Below are positions 15,388 through 21,810 of a stretch of 21,810 bases of DNA, piece after piece; position 1 is the first letter of the stretch, and every line of letters starts with the position of its first letter. The DNA lies in contig JBGTGS010000109.1 in assembly GCA_041746615.1 (NCBI GenBank), forward strand, positions 1-21,810. Direction: 5' to 3'. Made by a program: the position numbers and the translations under genes. Source of the stretch: CAMAXB01 sp041746615 (GTDB lineage Bacteria; Verrucomicrobiota; Verrucomicrobiia; Opitutales; Opitutaceae). Under the pieces are notes generated by a model. That model did not search any database. It saw only the letters and a program-made list of their open reading frames with translations, and was not told where the DNA came from.

Positions 15388-16974
15388 TCACCAGACCAGC
15401 AGGCCGCCGGCAAACGTAAGGCCGGCCCCGACGCTGCAGAAGACGATCTTGTCGCCGGGCTGGAAAATTTCCTCCTCCACCGCCCAGCCCAATGCCATTG
15501 AGACACTGGCTCCCGAGGTGTTCCCGTATTTAGCAATGGTCACGACGAATTTCTCATAAGGAATGCCGACCCGCTTGCCGACGGCGCGCAGGATACGTTC
15601 GTTCGCCTGGTGCGGGACGATCCACTGGATGTCCTCGGGCTTCAAGTTCTGTCGCGCAAGGGTGGCCTCGATCTGGTCGGCAAAGCCGATCACCGCGCTC
15701 TTAAAAACGGCCGTGCCATTCATCTGGAGGTAAAAATCGTTGCGGTCATGTCCGCCCGGGTGGGGCACCGGCTGGCGGGCGCCGCCGCCACGGCGCTGGA
15801 TCGCCTCGAACTGGCTGGCGTCGCTGGATAGCCCCATGCGGTGCAATCGGTGGCCCCCGATGGCGTCCGTGAGAATGGCCGCTCCGGCCCCGTCGCCGAA
15901 GAGGAAGGCGGTCTCGTGGTCGGTCGGATTGGTGATGCGCGAAAGCAGCTCGGCCGTGACCACAATGAGGTTCTTCGCGGTGCCCCCGCGAATGAAGGTG
16001 CGGCCCACCTCCAAGGCATAAAGCCAACCGGAACAGGCCGCGTTGAGATCGAAGGCGAGGGCGCGCGGAATTCCCAGTCGGCGCGCGAGCGCACAGGCCA
16101 TCGAGGGGATGGGTTGGTCGGGAATCACCGTGGCCATGATGATGCCGTCGATGTCCTTGATGTTCATCCCGGCCTGGGAAAGCGCGTGCTCGACAGCGAT
16201 GGCGGCAAGATCAGTCGCGGACGAGCCCTCGTCGGCGTAACGCCGTTCCTTGATGCCGGTGAGCCTGATCATCTCCTCCTCGGTGCGGCCGGGGAAGGCT
16301 CTCAGGATTTCACTGGTCGGGCGAATGTTGGACGGCACCGCGTAACCGACACCGGCGATGCAGACGGTTTCCGCATTCGCGGAAACCGTAACGCGCGCTT
16401 GTGCGAGTGGTTGTACGGGAGGCTGAATCGCCGGACGGGACGCGAGGTAACGGTTGACATCGTCGCCGGACACGCGACCGCCAGGGCCGGTGGCTTCGAT
16501 GTCCGTGACGGTGGCAGCATCGATGCCAACATCCTGCAAAAGTTTGACCGCCCGTGGCGTCCACTGGAGGCCGGCGGGTTTGGCCGCGGAGGAAGCGGCC
16601 GGCTTGGGTGCCGGGGCGGGACGTGGGACGGGGGCCACCGCGGCACCATTCGCCGACGTGACTGGTTTCGCCGCCGACTTCGCAGAGGGAGCCTTGACCT
16701 TGCTCTGCAGGTGGAGGAGGGCCTGGTCGTTCGTCTCCATGCGCAGGAAGGGCGCGCCCGAGGGCACGATGTCACCGGCCCGGCAGGCGAACTCACGCAC
16801 AACGCCGTCGCAGGGCGCCTCGAATTCGAAGACGGACTTGTCACTCTCCAGCTCGGCCAGCTTGTCGCCCTTGGCAACCCTGGCGCCGGACTCGACGATG
16901 ATGTCAATGACCGTAAGTTCGCTCACGGTTGCACCCATGGAAGGCACGGGGACGTCAATCAGGAAGGTATCCAT
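15388..16974 (-). CDS. Lipoyl domain / E1-E3-binding domain / beta-ketoacyl-ACP synthase III (FabH-type) fusion
   Basis: 528 residues in one uninterrupted frame. Residues 1-82 form a lipoyl domain with the lipoylation motif ELESDKSVFEF (K46; a biotin domain would have MKM). Residues 95-137 are an Ala/Pro/Lys-rich linker. Residues 137-178 are a peripheral subunit-binding domain (WTPRAVKLLQDVGIDAATV ... ATGPGGRVSGDDV). A second linker leads to a full KAS III domain (202-528) with the triad C314 (DLNAACSGW), H455 (IVPHQANER) and N485 (YGNTSGAS). The E2 acyltransferase domain (HxxxDG) is absent. In FabH the enzyme condenses an acyl-CoA primer with malonyl-ACP. Here the attached arm suggests the primer comes from a 2-oxoacid dehydrogenase E1 via acyl-lipoyl-lysine; this is inference. 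By my alignment E. coli FabH W32, R36 and R151 correspond to E234, L238 and H353. The ATG at 16974 starts just before the lipoyl fold (VPVPSMGATV); a TTG at 17022 is less likely. It lies 86 bp downstream of kdsA on the same strand. Confidence 0.93.
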   Translation of the reverse strand: MDTFLIDVPVPSMGATVSELTVIDIIVESGARVAKGDKLAELESDKSVFEFEAPCDGVVREFACRAGDIVPSGAPFLRMETNDQALLHLQSKVKAPSAKSAAKPVTSANGAAVAPVPRPAPAPKPAASSAAKPAGLQWTPRAVKLLQDVGIDAATVTDIEATGPGGRVSGDDVNRYLASRPAIQPPVQPLAQARVTVSANAETVCIAGVGYAVPSNIRPTSEILRAFPGRTEEEMIRLTGIKERRYADEGSSATDLAAIAVEHALSQAGMNIKDIDGIIMATVIPDQPIPSMACALARRLGIPRALAFDLNAACSGWLYALEVGRTFIRGGTAKNLIVVTAELLSRITNPTDHETAFLFGDGAGAAILTDAIGGHRLHRMGLSSDASQFEAIQRRGGGARQPVPHPGGHDRNDFYLQMNGTAVFKSAVIGFADQIEATLARQNLKPEDIQWIVPHQANERILRAVGKRVGIPYEKFVVTIAKYGNTSGASVSMALGWAVEEEIFQPGDKIVFCSVGAGLTFAGGLLVW

Positions 16975-17060
16975 GCGTATTGGTAATAGGGAGGAGTGTG
17001 GCCCCGGGCTCGGTGCGGTCAATGGTGCGCTCTACCCGGGGAACGGGGGGCGGAAAAGCA

Positions 17061-17858
17061 TCAAGCGCGGGTCGCCCGCCAGATCGCAAGACAGCGGGTG
17101 AGCAACGCGGGCAGGTCCGGTAGCGGCACCATATTGGGTCCATCGGAGAGAGCCCGGTCAGGATCAGGGTGGGTTTCGATGAAAAGACCGTCGGCCCCGG
17201 CGGCAAGGGCGGCCCGGGCAAGGGTGGGAACGAATTCACGCTGACCGCTACTCTTGCCGCCTCCGGCCCCGGGCAGTTGCACGCTGTGTGTGGCATCGAA
17301 CACGGTGGGGAACCCGTTCGCTTTCATGATCGGAAAGGACCGCATGTCCACGACGAGGTTTTGGTAGCCGAAGGTCGTACCGCGCTCGGTCTGCCAGATC
17401 TCCGCGGCCCCGCCCTCCCGCAACTTGCCCGTGACGTGGACCATCTCGGGCGGGGAAAGGAACTGCCCCTTCTTCACATTGACCACCCGGCCGGTCGCGG
17501 CGGCGGCGAGCAACAGGTCGGTCTGCCGGCAAAGGAAGGCGGGAATCTGGATGATATCACAAACCGCGGCCACCGCGGAGATCTGGGTGGTCTCGTGCAC
17601 ATCGGTGAGGACGGGGAACCCAAACTCGCGCTTGATCTGCGCGAGCAACCGAAGACCCTCGTCGATCCCGGTGCCGCGGCCGCCAGCGAGCGACGTGCGG
17701 TTGGCCTTGTCGAAGGAGCCCTTGAAAACGATGCGCAGATCCGGCTGGTCGCGTTGGAGTGCGGTCAGGGCCTCCGCCACCGCACGGCAAACCGCCTCAC
17801 TCTCCAACGAGCACGGTCCGGCAATGAGCAGCAGCGTCTTCGGATCAAAAAGGGGCAT
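17061..17858 (-). CDS. kdsA: 3-deoxy-D-manno-octulosonate 8-phosphate synthase (KDO8P synthase)
   Basis: 265 residues. It condenses phosphoenolpyruvate with D-arabinose 5-phosphate to KDO-8-P, the first committed step to the KDO of lipopolysaccharide; the reaction is cytosolic. Motifs are LLIAGPCSLES (C16 marks the metal-dependent class, where E. coli-type enzymes have Asn), FKGSFDKANRTS, RGTGIDEGL, VLTDVHE, IPAFLCRQTDLL, NVKKGQFLSP, FGYQNLVVDMRSFP, FDATHSVQLPG and LFIETHPDPD. Length is slightly short of the usual 270-285. The ATG at 17858 is the only start that begins the family sequence; the frame remains open upstream inside pyrG but reads as noise. It follows pyrG by 19 bp, a pairing also common in other bacteria, and indicates a Gram-negative envelope with LPS. 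Confidence 0.96.
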   Translation of the reverse strand: MPLFDPKTLLLIAGPCSLESEAVCRAVAEALTALQRDQPDLRIVFKGSFDKANRTSLAGGRGTGIDEGLRLLAQIKREFGFPVLTDVHETTQISAVAAVCDIIQIPAFLCRQTDLLLAAAATGRVVNVKKGQFLSPPEMVHVTGKLREGGAAEIWQTERGTTFGYQNLVVDMRSFPIMKANGFPTVFDATHSVQLPGAGGGKSSGQREFVPTLARAALAAGADGLFIETHPDPDRALSDGPNMVPLPDLPALLTRCLAIWRATRA

Positions 17859-17877
17859 GGAGGGGAAGCTGCGTTCG

Positions 17878-19512
17878 TTATTTGCGGCGGGACTTGGCCG
17901 CCGGCTTTTGCTTGGCCCTGGCCTTGTGGCGCTTGAGGGCGGCGGCGATGAACGCGGCGAAAAGCGGATGAGCCCGGTTGGGCTTCGACTGAAATTCGGG
18001 GTGAAACTGCACCGCGAGGAACCAAGGGTGGTTTTTGAGCTCCACGATCTCCACCAGGTTGCGGCGGGGGTTGATGCCGCTGACCACCATGCCGCCCCGC
18101 TGCAGGGCACCGACATAGGCGTTGTTTACCTCGAAGCGGTGGCGGTGGCGCTCGCGCACACTTTCGTCCCCATAGGCCTTGGCGGCGAGAGTACCCGCCG
18201 TCAGCGCACACTCGTAACTGCCGAGCCGCATGGTCGCACCCTTGTCGATGATCTTCTTCTGTTCCTCCATCATGTTGATGACAGGGTTGGCCGTGTCCGG
18301 CTCAAACTCCGTGCTGTTGGCATCCTTCAGCTTAAGGACATTGCGGGCGAATTCGATGACGGCGATCTGCAGACCGAGGCATAGGCCATAATAGGGAACG
18401 CCCTCCTCACGGGCGAAACGCGCAGCGGCAATCTTGCCCTCGGTGCCACGGTCGCCGAAGCCGCCCGGCACGAGGATTCCGTCAAGCCCCTTCAGGAGCG
18501 ACCGGCCGTTCTTCTTTTCCAGATCCTCGGCATCGATGCGCCGGATCTTGATGCGGCAATTGTTGGCGATGCCCGCATGAGTGATGGATTCGTAGACGGA
18601 CTTGTAGGCATCCTGCAGCTCGATGTACTTGCCCACTACGCCGATGGTGACCTCATGGGCGGGGTTTCTGATCCGGCGCACGATCTGGTGCCAGATGTTC
18701 TGGGTGGGCAGCGGCTTTTTGAGGCCGAAGAGCTCGATCACAAGATCGTCCATACCCTCCTTTTGCAGCGCGAGGGGCAGCTCGTAGATCGACTCCACAT
18801 CGGTGCACTCGATCACCGCCTTCACCGGCACGTTGCAGAACATGGAAATCTTGTCACGCAACCCATGATCAAGCGGGTGGTCGCAGCGGCAGACCAGAAT
18901 GTCAGGCTGGATGCCGATCTCGCGCAACTTGGCAACGGACTGCTGGGTCGGCTTGGTCTTGAGTTCGCCCGCCGCCTGCAGGTAGGGCACCAGTGTGACG
19001 TGAATGAAAATCACGTCCTTTGGCCCCACCTCGAGGGCAAACTGGCGCATCGCCTCCAGAAAGGGCAGGCCCTCGATGTCGCCGGTGGTTCCCCCGATCT
19101 CCGTGATGAGCACATCGACATCCTTGGCCGACTGGTAGATCCGGTCCTTGATTTCGTTGGTGACGTGAGGAATGACCTGGACGGTCTTTCCCAGGTACAC
19201 GCCGCGGCGCTCCTTCTGGATGACGCTCTCATAAACCTGACCGGAACTCAGGCTGTTGAGCCGGGAGAGCTTGCCGCTGGTAAAACGCTCATAGTGGCCG
19301 AGGTCGAGATCGGTCTCGGCTCCATCCTCAAGGACGTACACCTCGCCATGCTGAAACGGGCTCATCGTGCCCGGGTCCACGTTGAGGTAGGGATCGAATT
19401 TCTGGATGCGCACCGTGAGGCCACGCAGTTCCAGCAGCGCGCCGAGCGCCGCCGCCGTGAGGCCCTTCCCCAGCGAGGAAACCACGCCGCCCGTGACAAA
19501 AATATACTTCAT
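17878..19512 (-). CDS. pyrG: CTP synthase
   Basis: 544 residues, the normal length. It makes CTP from UTP, ATP and glutamine-derived ammonia. The synthetase domain opens MKYIFVTGGVVSSLGKGL with the P-loop at 8-17, followed by KFDPYLNVDPGTMSPFQHGE, GGTTGDIEGLPFLEA and CDHPL. The class I glutamine amidotransferase domain has the nucleophile C378 in YYGLCLGLQ and the His-Glu partner in VQFHPEF near the C-terminus, which ends in a basic tail (RHKARAKQKPAAKSRRK). The frame is open for 66 more codons upstream, but that part is unlike the family and crosses a hairpin, so the ATG at 19512 is chosen. It is the first gene of the apparent pyrG-kdsA-ketosynthase-fusion series. Confidence 0.98.
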   Translation of the reverse strand: MKYIFVTGGVVSSLGKGLTAAALGALLELRGLTVRIQKFDPYLNVDPGTMSPFQHGEVYVLEDGAETDLDLGHYERFTSGKLSRLNSLSSGQVYESVIQKERRGVYLGKTVQVIPHVTNEIKDRIYQSAKDVDVLITEIGGTTGDIEGLPFLEAMRQFALEVGPKDVIFIHVTLVPYLQAAGELKTKPTQQSVAKLREIGIQPDILVCRCDHPLDHGLRDKISMFCNVPVKAVIECTDVESIYELPLALQKEGMDDLVIELFGLKKPLPTQNIWHQIVRRIRNPAHEVTIGVVGKYIELQDAYKSVYESITHAGIANNCRIKIRRIDAEDLEKKNGRSLLKGLDGILVPGGFGDRGTEGKIAAARFAREEGVPYYGLCLGLQIAVIEFARNVLKLKDANSTEFEPDTANPVINMMEEQKKIIDKGATMRLGSYECALTAGTLAAKAYGDESVRERHRHRFEVNNAYVGALQRGGMVVSGINPRRNLVEIVELKNHPWFLAVQFHPEFQSKPNRAHPLFAAFIAAALKRHKARAKQKPAAKSRRK

Positions 19513-19609
19513 CGGACTCGGGTATGAAGGGCGGCAAATCCGAGACAAGAAAAAGCTGGCCCAGGGTGGAATCCGAGCCTCCCTGGCTTGCATGTCCCCC
19601 GCCGGAACG

Positions 19610-19648
19610 AAAAAACCAAACTCGAGGGCCCGGGGTGAGACCCGGGCC
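19610..19648 (-). terminator. Probable Rho-independent terminator of the small membrane protein gene
   Basis: An 8-bp perfect stem (19627-19634 with 19641-19648) with a 6-nt loop. On the minus strand it is followed after CTCGAG by TTTGGTTTTTT (complement of 19620-19610). It lies 75 bp beyond the stop at 19723 and 98 bp before pyrG. The six-base gap before the T-rich part makes it weaker than the other two terminators. Confidence 0.55.
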
Positions 19649-19722
19649 AAAGGCAAAGCCGCCAGGTGGTTCGGTTTCCCGGCACCACGTGCCGGATAAG
19701 CAGCCTGCAAAGCAGGATGCTG

Positions 19723-19914
19723 CTAGCCCAGCCACCAGACGGCGATCCCCGCCAGACTACAAACCAGTACGATCGCCGCGGCGGCGTACAAGGTCCACTT
19801 CAGGAGCTTGGCAGTTACCCACACTGTGACGATGGCCCCAAATGACAGCCCCAATGCCACCAGCCAGCGCGGGTAGGCATTGAGGGCTTCGAGCAAGGGA
19901 TCCAAAGCGGGCAT
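19723..19914 (-). CDS. Small two-helix membrane protein, unknown function
   Basis: 63 residues from the ATG at 19914 (MPALDPLLEALNAYPRWLVA). Two hydrophobic segments cover about residues 15-34 and 40-62, ending in GIAVWWLG; the short loop between them contains AKLLKW. A longer open frame to 20004 adds residues without membrane character and overlaps the start of the divergent gene, so the shorter form is preferred. There is no Shine-Dalgarno and no family I can name. A terminator-like hairpin follows before pyrG, so it may be an independent unit. Confidence 0.62.
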   Translation of the reverse strand: MPALDPLLEALNAYPRWLVALGLSFGAIVTVWVTAKLLKWTLYAAAAIVLVCSLAGIAVWWLG

Positions 19915-19998
19915 GCTGAAAGCAAAGGGAGTCACAGGCTGCCGCCAAGCAATTCCCCGCTTGCCGCATCCGGGCCGCACCCACCACGATGGTTCCTC

Positions 19999-20382
19999 GT
20001 GCAATCAAAACCACAAGTCCTCGCCTGGTTGACCTGCGATGGAGTCCATGTCGACCCCGGATCCGGCAAACACACCATCCTGGGAGTGTTCTCCAACATC
20101 CGCGGCCGCAAATTCCCGGTCGCCCACCCGTTCATGGTATGGTTCCTGACCCTCACGGACGTCACCGCCGGGCCGCACAAGGTGCGCATCTCCATGGGTC
20201 TCGATCCCACCAACCTTACCCCGCTGCTGGAGCGTCCGTTCGAATCACAGGGACCTCTGCAGCGCATCAACCTCATCAACGAAATCCGCAACCTTTCCTT
20301 CGCCCAGCCCGGTGATTACTCCCTCCTCATCGAGGTCGATGACGAGCCCCTGCTCGCCACCAGCATCACCGTCTCCAGCTGA
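19999..20382 (+). CDS. DUF6941-like conserved protein
   Basis: 127 residues from a GTG at 19999. The pattern QVLAWLTCDGVHVDPGSGKH, TILGVFSNIRGRKFPVAHPF, FLTLTDVTAGPHKVRI and the terminal LSFAQPGDYSLLIEVDDEPL is that of the conserved family catalogued as DUF6941, predicted to be a small beta-sandwich cytosolic protein with no established function. The first conserved residues (PQVLAWLTCDGV) follow immediately after the GTG, which supports this start even though no Shine-Dalgarno is visible; an ATG at 19989 is in another frame. It is 19 bp upstream of the sugar kinase gene, probably in one transcript. The region before it is shared with the divergent small membrane protein (84 bp). Confidence 0.75.
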   Translation: MQSKPQVLAWLTCDGVHVDPGSGKHTILGVFSNIRGRKFPVAHPFMVWFLTLTDVTAGPHKVRISMGLDPTNLTPLLERPFESQGPLQRINLINEIRNLSFAQPGDYSLLIEVDDEPLLATSITVSS

Positions 20383-20401
20383 TCCCACCCCCATTTGCAT
20401 T

Positions 20402-21421
20402 ATGTCATCACCGTCCGCCCCCGCCTCCCCCACCTTTGAACTCATCGGCATCGGTTCGCCGATCATGGATCTGCTCGCCCCCGTGCCCGAGGATTTCCTC
20501 ACCCACGTCCCGGGCGACAAGGGCGGCATGGTCCTGGTGAACAGCGACGAGATGCAAGGGATCCTCAACCGGCTGCTCGAGGCCCCCGCCCATTCGACCG
20601 GCGGCTCGGCCGCCAACGTCACCTTCAACGCCAGTCGCCTCGGCCTGCGCACCACCTTTCTCGGCAAGCTTGGCAACGACGTTTTCGGCCAGCGCTACCG
20701 GGAACAGTTCGTCGCCGCCGGCGTCGATGCCTCGCGCTTCAAACAGGGTGACCGCCCCAACGCGCGCTGCCTCGCCTTGGTCACACCCGATGCCGAGCGC
20801 ACCATGCGCACCGACCTCGGTGCCGCCCTCACCCTCTCACCTGATGAATTGTCCGCGGCCGACTTCATCGGCTGCCGCCACGCCCACATCGAGGGTTACC
20901 TCGTCTTCAACCAGGCCCTCGCCGATACCGCCCTCGCCGCCGCCCGTACCGCCGGCTGCACGGTCAGCCTCGACCTGGCCTCCTTTGAGGTGGTCGGTGC
21001 CACCCGCGACTGGTTGTTCTCCCAGTTCAAGCGCGGCATCGACATCGTTTTTGCCAATGAGGATGAGATCCGTGCCCTTTTCCCCGGCAGCAAGGCCCCC
21101 TACGACGATCTCACCCGCGAACTCGCCCGCCAAGGGGTCACCGCCGCCGTCAAGATCGGCAAGGACGGTGCCTGGATCGCCCGCGACAACGAACTGTACC
21201 GGATCGAGCCCGTGCGCATCCCCGATGCCATCGACACCAACGGGGCGGGTGACGCCTGGGCCTCGGGTTTTCTTTACGGCCACCTCCGTGGCTGGCCCCT
21301 GCCCGCCGCCGGCCGCCTCGCCTCCCACATGGGCGCCGAGACTGTGCGCCACCTCGGCCCGATCATCCCCCACCCACACTGGCCCGACGTCCACCAACGC
21401 GGCCTCAGCCTCGCCCCCTAA
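20402..21421 (+). CDS. PfkB-family carbohydrate/nucleoside kinase (adenosine kinase-like)
   Basis: 339 residues from the ATG at 20402. The PfkB fold is clear: FELIGIGSPIMDLLAPV at the N-terminus, the substrate-binding STGGSAANVTFNASRLG (PfkB signature 1 region), ANEDEIRALFPG before the nucleotide site, and the catalytic DTNGAGDAWASGFLYG (D278 to the base D284). Long-range similarity is to adenosine kinase-like members common in bacteria, often annotated only as carbohydrate kinase; substrate not determinable from sequence. It transfers the gamma-phosphate of ATP to a sugar or nucleoside hydroxyl in the cytosol. It follows the DUF6941-like gene by 19 bp. An upstream ATG at 20312 would overlap that gene by 71 bp and adds a Ser/Pro-rich non-family leader, so it is rejected. 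The gene is unusually C-rich at third positions, like its neighbours. Confidence 0.94.
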   Translation: MSSPSAPASPTFELIGIGSPIMDLLAPVPEDFLTHVPGDKGGMVLVNSDEMQGILNRLLEAPAHSTGGSAANVTFNASRLGLRTTFLGKLGNDVFGQRYREQFVAAGVDASRFKQGDRPNARCLALVTPDAERTMRTDLGAALTLSPDELSAADFIGCRHAHIEGYLVFNQALADTALAAARTAGCTVSLDLASFEVVGATRDWLFSQFKRGIDIVFANEDEIRALFPGSKAPYDDLTRELARQGVTAAVKIGKDGAWIARDNELYRIEPVRIPDAIDTNGAGDAWASGFLYGHLRGWPLPAAGRLASHMGAETVRHLGPIIPHPHWPDVHQRGLSLAP

Positions 21422-21515
21422 TCCAACGCCCGGGACCCGATCGCCCAACCCAGGCCATCGCACTCGAGACCGGATCTCCCGCTGGTTTGATGAATGTAAA
21501 CAAGTTTCTACCCGC

Positions 21516-21572
21516 CGGCCTCCCCAATCCATGATGTCAACTAATAGTTGACATCATGGATTGGGGAGGCCG
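21516..21572. repeat. Perfect 57-bp palindrome (28-bp arms, 1-bp centre)
   Basis: The arm 21516-21543 (beginning CGGCCTCCCCAATCC, ending GTCAACTA) is exactly complementary in reverse to 21545-21572; only A21544 is unpaired in the formal alignment. Flanks diverge immediately (C21515 against C21573). No T-run adjoins either side, so it is not a standard terminator, though as RNA it would form a very stable hairpin. It lies in the 211-bp gap between the PfkB kinase and proA. Confidence 0.95.
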
Positions 21573-21632
21573 CTGGCCGGGTCCGATGATTTTCTTTGCG
21601 GGTGCACAGGTGATTCGTGATGGTGGCCGGCC

Positions 21633-21810
21633 ATGTCCGCCGACCTCGACACGCTCGTCACTTCGATCGCCCAACGTGCCCGCGCGGCCTCGCACGTACT
21701 CGCAACGATGCCGACGGAGCACAAAAACGCCGCTTTGCTCCGTCTGGCCACGTTGCTCGTCGCAGCCACAGACGCCCTCCTCGCCGCCAACCGGCGCGAC
21801 CTCGACGCGG
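21633..21810 (+). CDS. proA: Gamma-glutamyl phosphate reductase, N-terminal part (cut by window edge)
   Basis: The frame from ATG 21633 reads MSADLDTLVTSIAQRARAAS, then HVLATMPTEHKNAALLRLAT and LLVAATDALLAANRRDLDA, running off the window after 59 residues. This matches the N-terminus of ProA: an R-A-S-x-x-L motif, the T-x-x-K-N-x-A-L-L helix and I/LL-x-AN-x-x-D-L. ProA reduces gamma-glutamyl phosphate to glutamate semialdehyde with NADPH in proline biosynthesis. The catalytic cysteine and the rest of the enzyme lie beyond the edge. No Shine-Dalgarno is clear. proB is not visible upstream, so any proB would have to be downstream or elsewhere. Confidence 0.85.
   Translation, partial: MSADLDTLVTSIAQRARAASHVLATMPTEHKNAALLRLATLLVAATDALLAANRRDLDA

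Noticed and set aside
1..21810. Looked for CRISPR arrays, tRNA/rRNA genes, transposases, integrases and phage genes.
   Set aside because: Nothing seen: no regularly spaced repeats, no tRNA-like cloverleaf recognised by eye, and no mobile-element protein among the credible frames. A tRNAscan or Infernal run could still find something subtle.

Overview
The window looks like a chromosomal segment from a verrucomicrobial bacterium, probably of the Opitutaceae/Opitutales type. The grounds are a GC-rich genome with few clear Shine-Dalgarno sites, a large TonB-dependent receptor with the LSPFVVD...GY.AT.TLAG.RI plug motif common in that group, a PEP-CTERM protein, and a formylglycine-generating-enzyme-like secreted protein. 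This placement is inferred from protein flavour, not from a marker gene.

Layout. 1-6300 is accessory/nutritional: the 5' part of an ABC ATPase (minus), a secreted FGE/SUMF1-fold protein (plus), a secreted carbohydrate-binding-type protein (minus) and a 1087-residue TonB-dependent receptor (minus). The last two are separated by a strong terminator, yet each has the same roughly 100-bp promoter/operator block upstream, so they look co-regulated by one transcription factor. 6309-11369 is a plus-strand run of mostly housekeeping or hypothetical genes: a secreted endonuclease/exonuclease/phosphatase-fold protein, an ArsC/Spx-like protein, a conserved two-helix membrane protein, an M32 carboxypeptidase and a TatD-family hydrolase. 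11370-14875 holds a 29-bp tandem repeat, a PEP-CTERM surface protein, a divergent adenylate-forming (PaaK-like) protein and, convergent to it, an N-acyl amino acid synthase of the FeeM type. Together they resemble the acyl-ligase/acyltransferase companions known from PEP-CTERM/exosortase systems. 14876-15387 is a 512-bp stretch with no convincing gene.

15388-19512 is a minus-strand series, pyrG, kdsA, then the most unusual gene of the window: a 528-residue protein with a lipoyl domain, an E1/E3-binding (peripheral subunit-binding) domain and a complete FabH-type ketoacyl synthase III domain. It has the front half of a 2-oxoacid dehydrogenase E2 but a ketosynthase where the acyltransferase should be. 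The Cys-His-Asn triad is intact, while the residues that in E. coli FabH clamp CoA appear replaced. This suggests a synthase that takes its primer directly from a swinging lipoyl arm rather than from acyl-CoA.

19723-21810 holds a small membrane protein (minus), a DUF6941-like protein, a PfkB/adenosine-kinase-like sugar kinase, a perfect 28-bp-arm palindrome, and the beginning of proA at the right edge.
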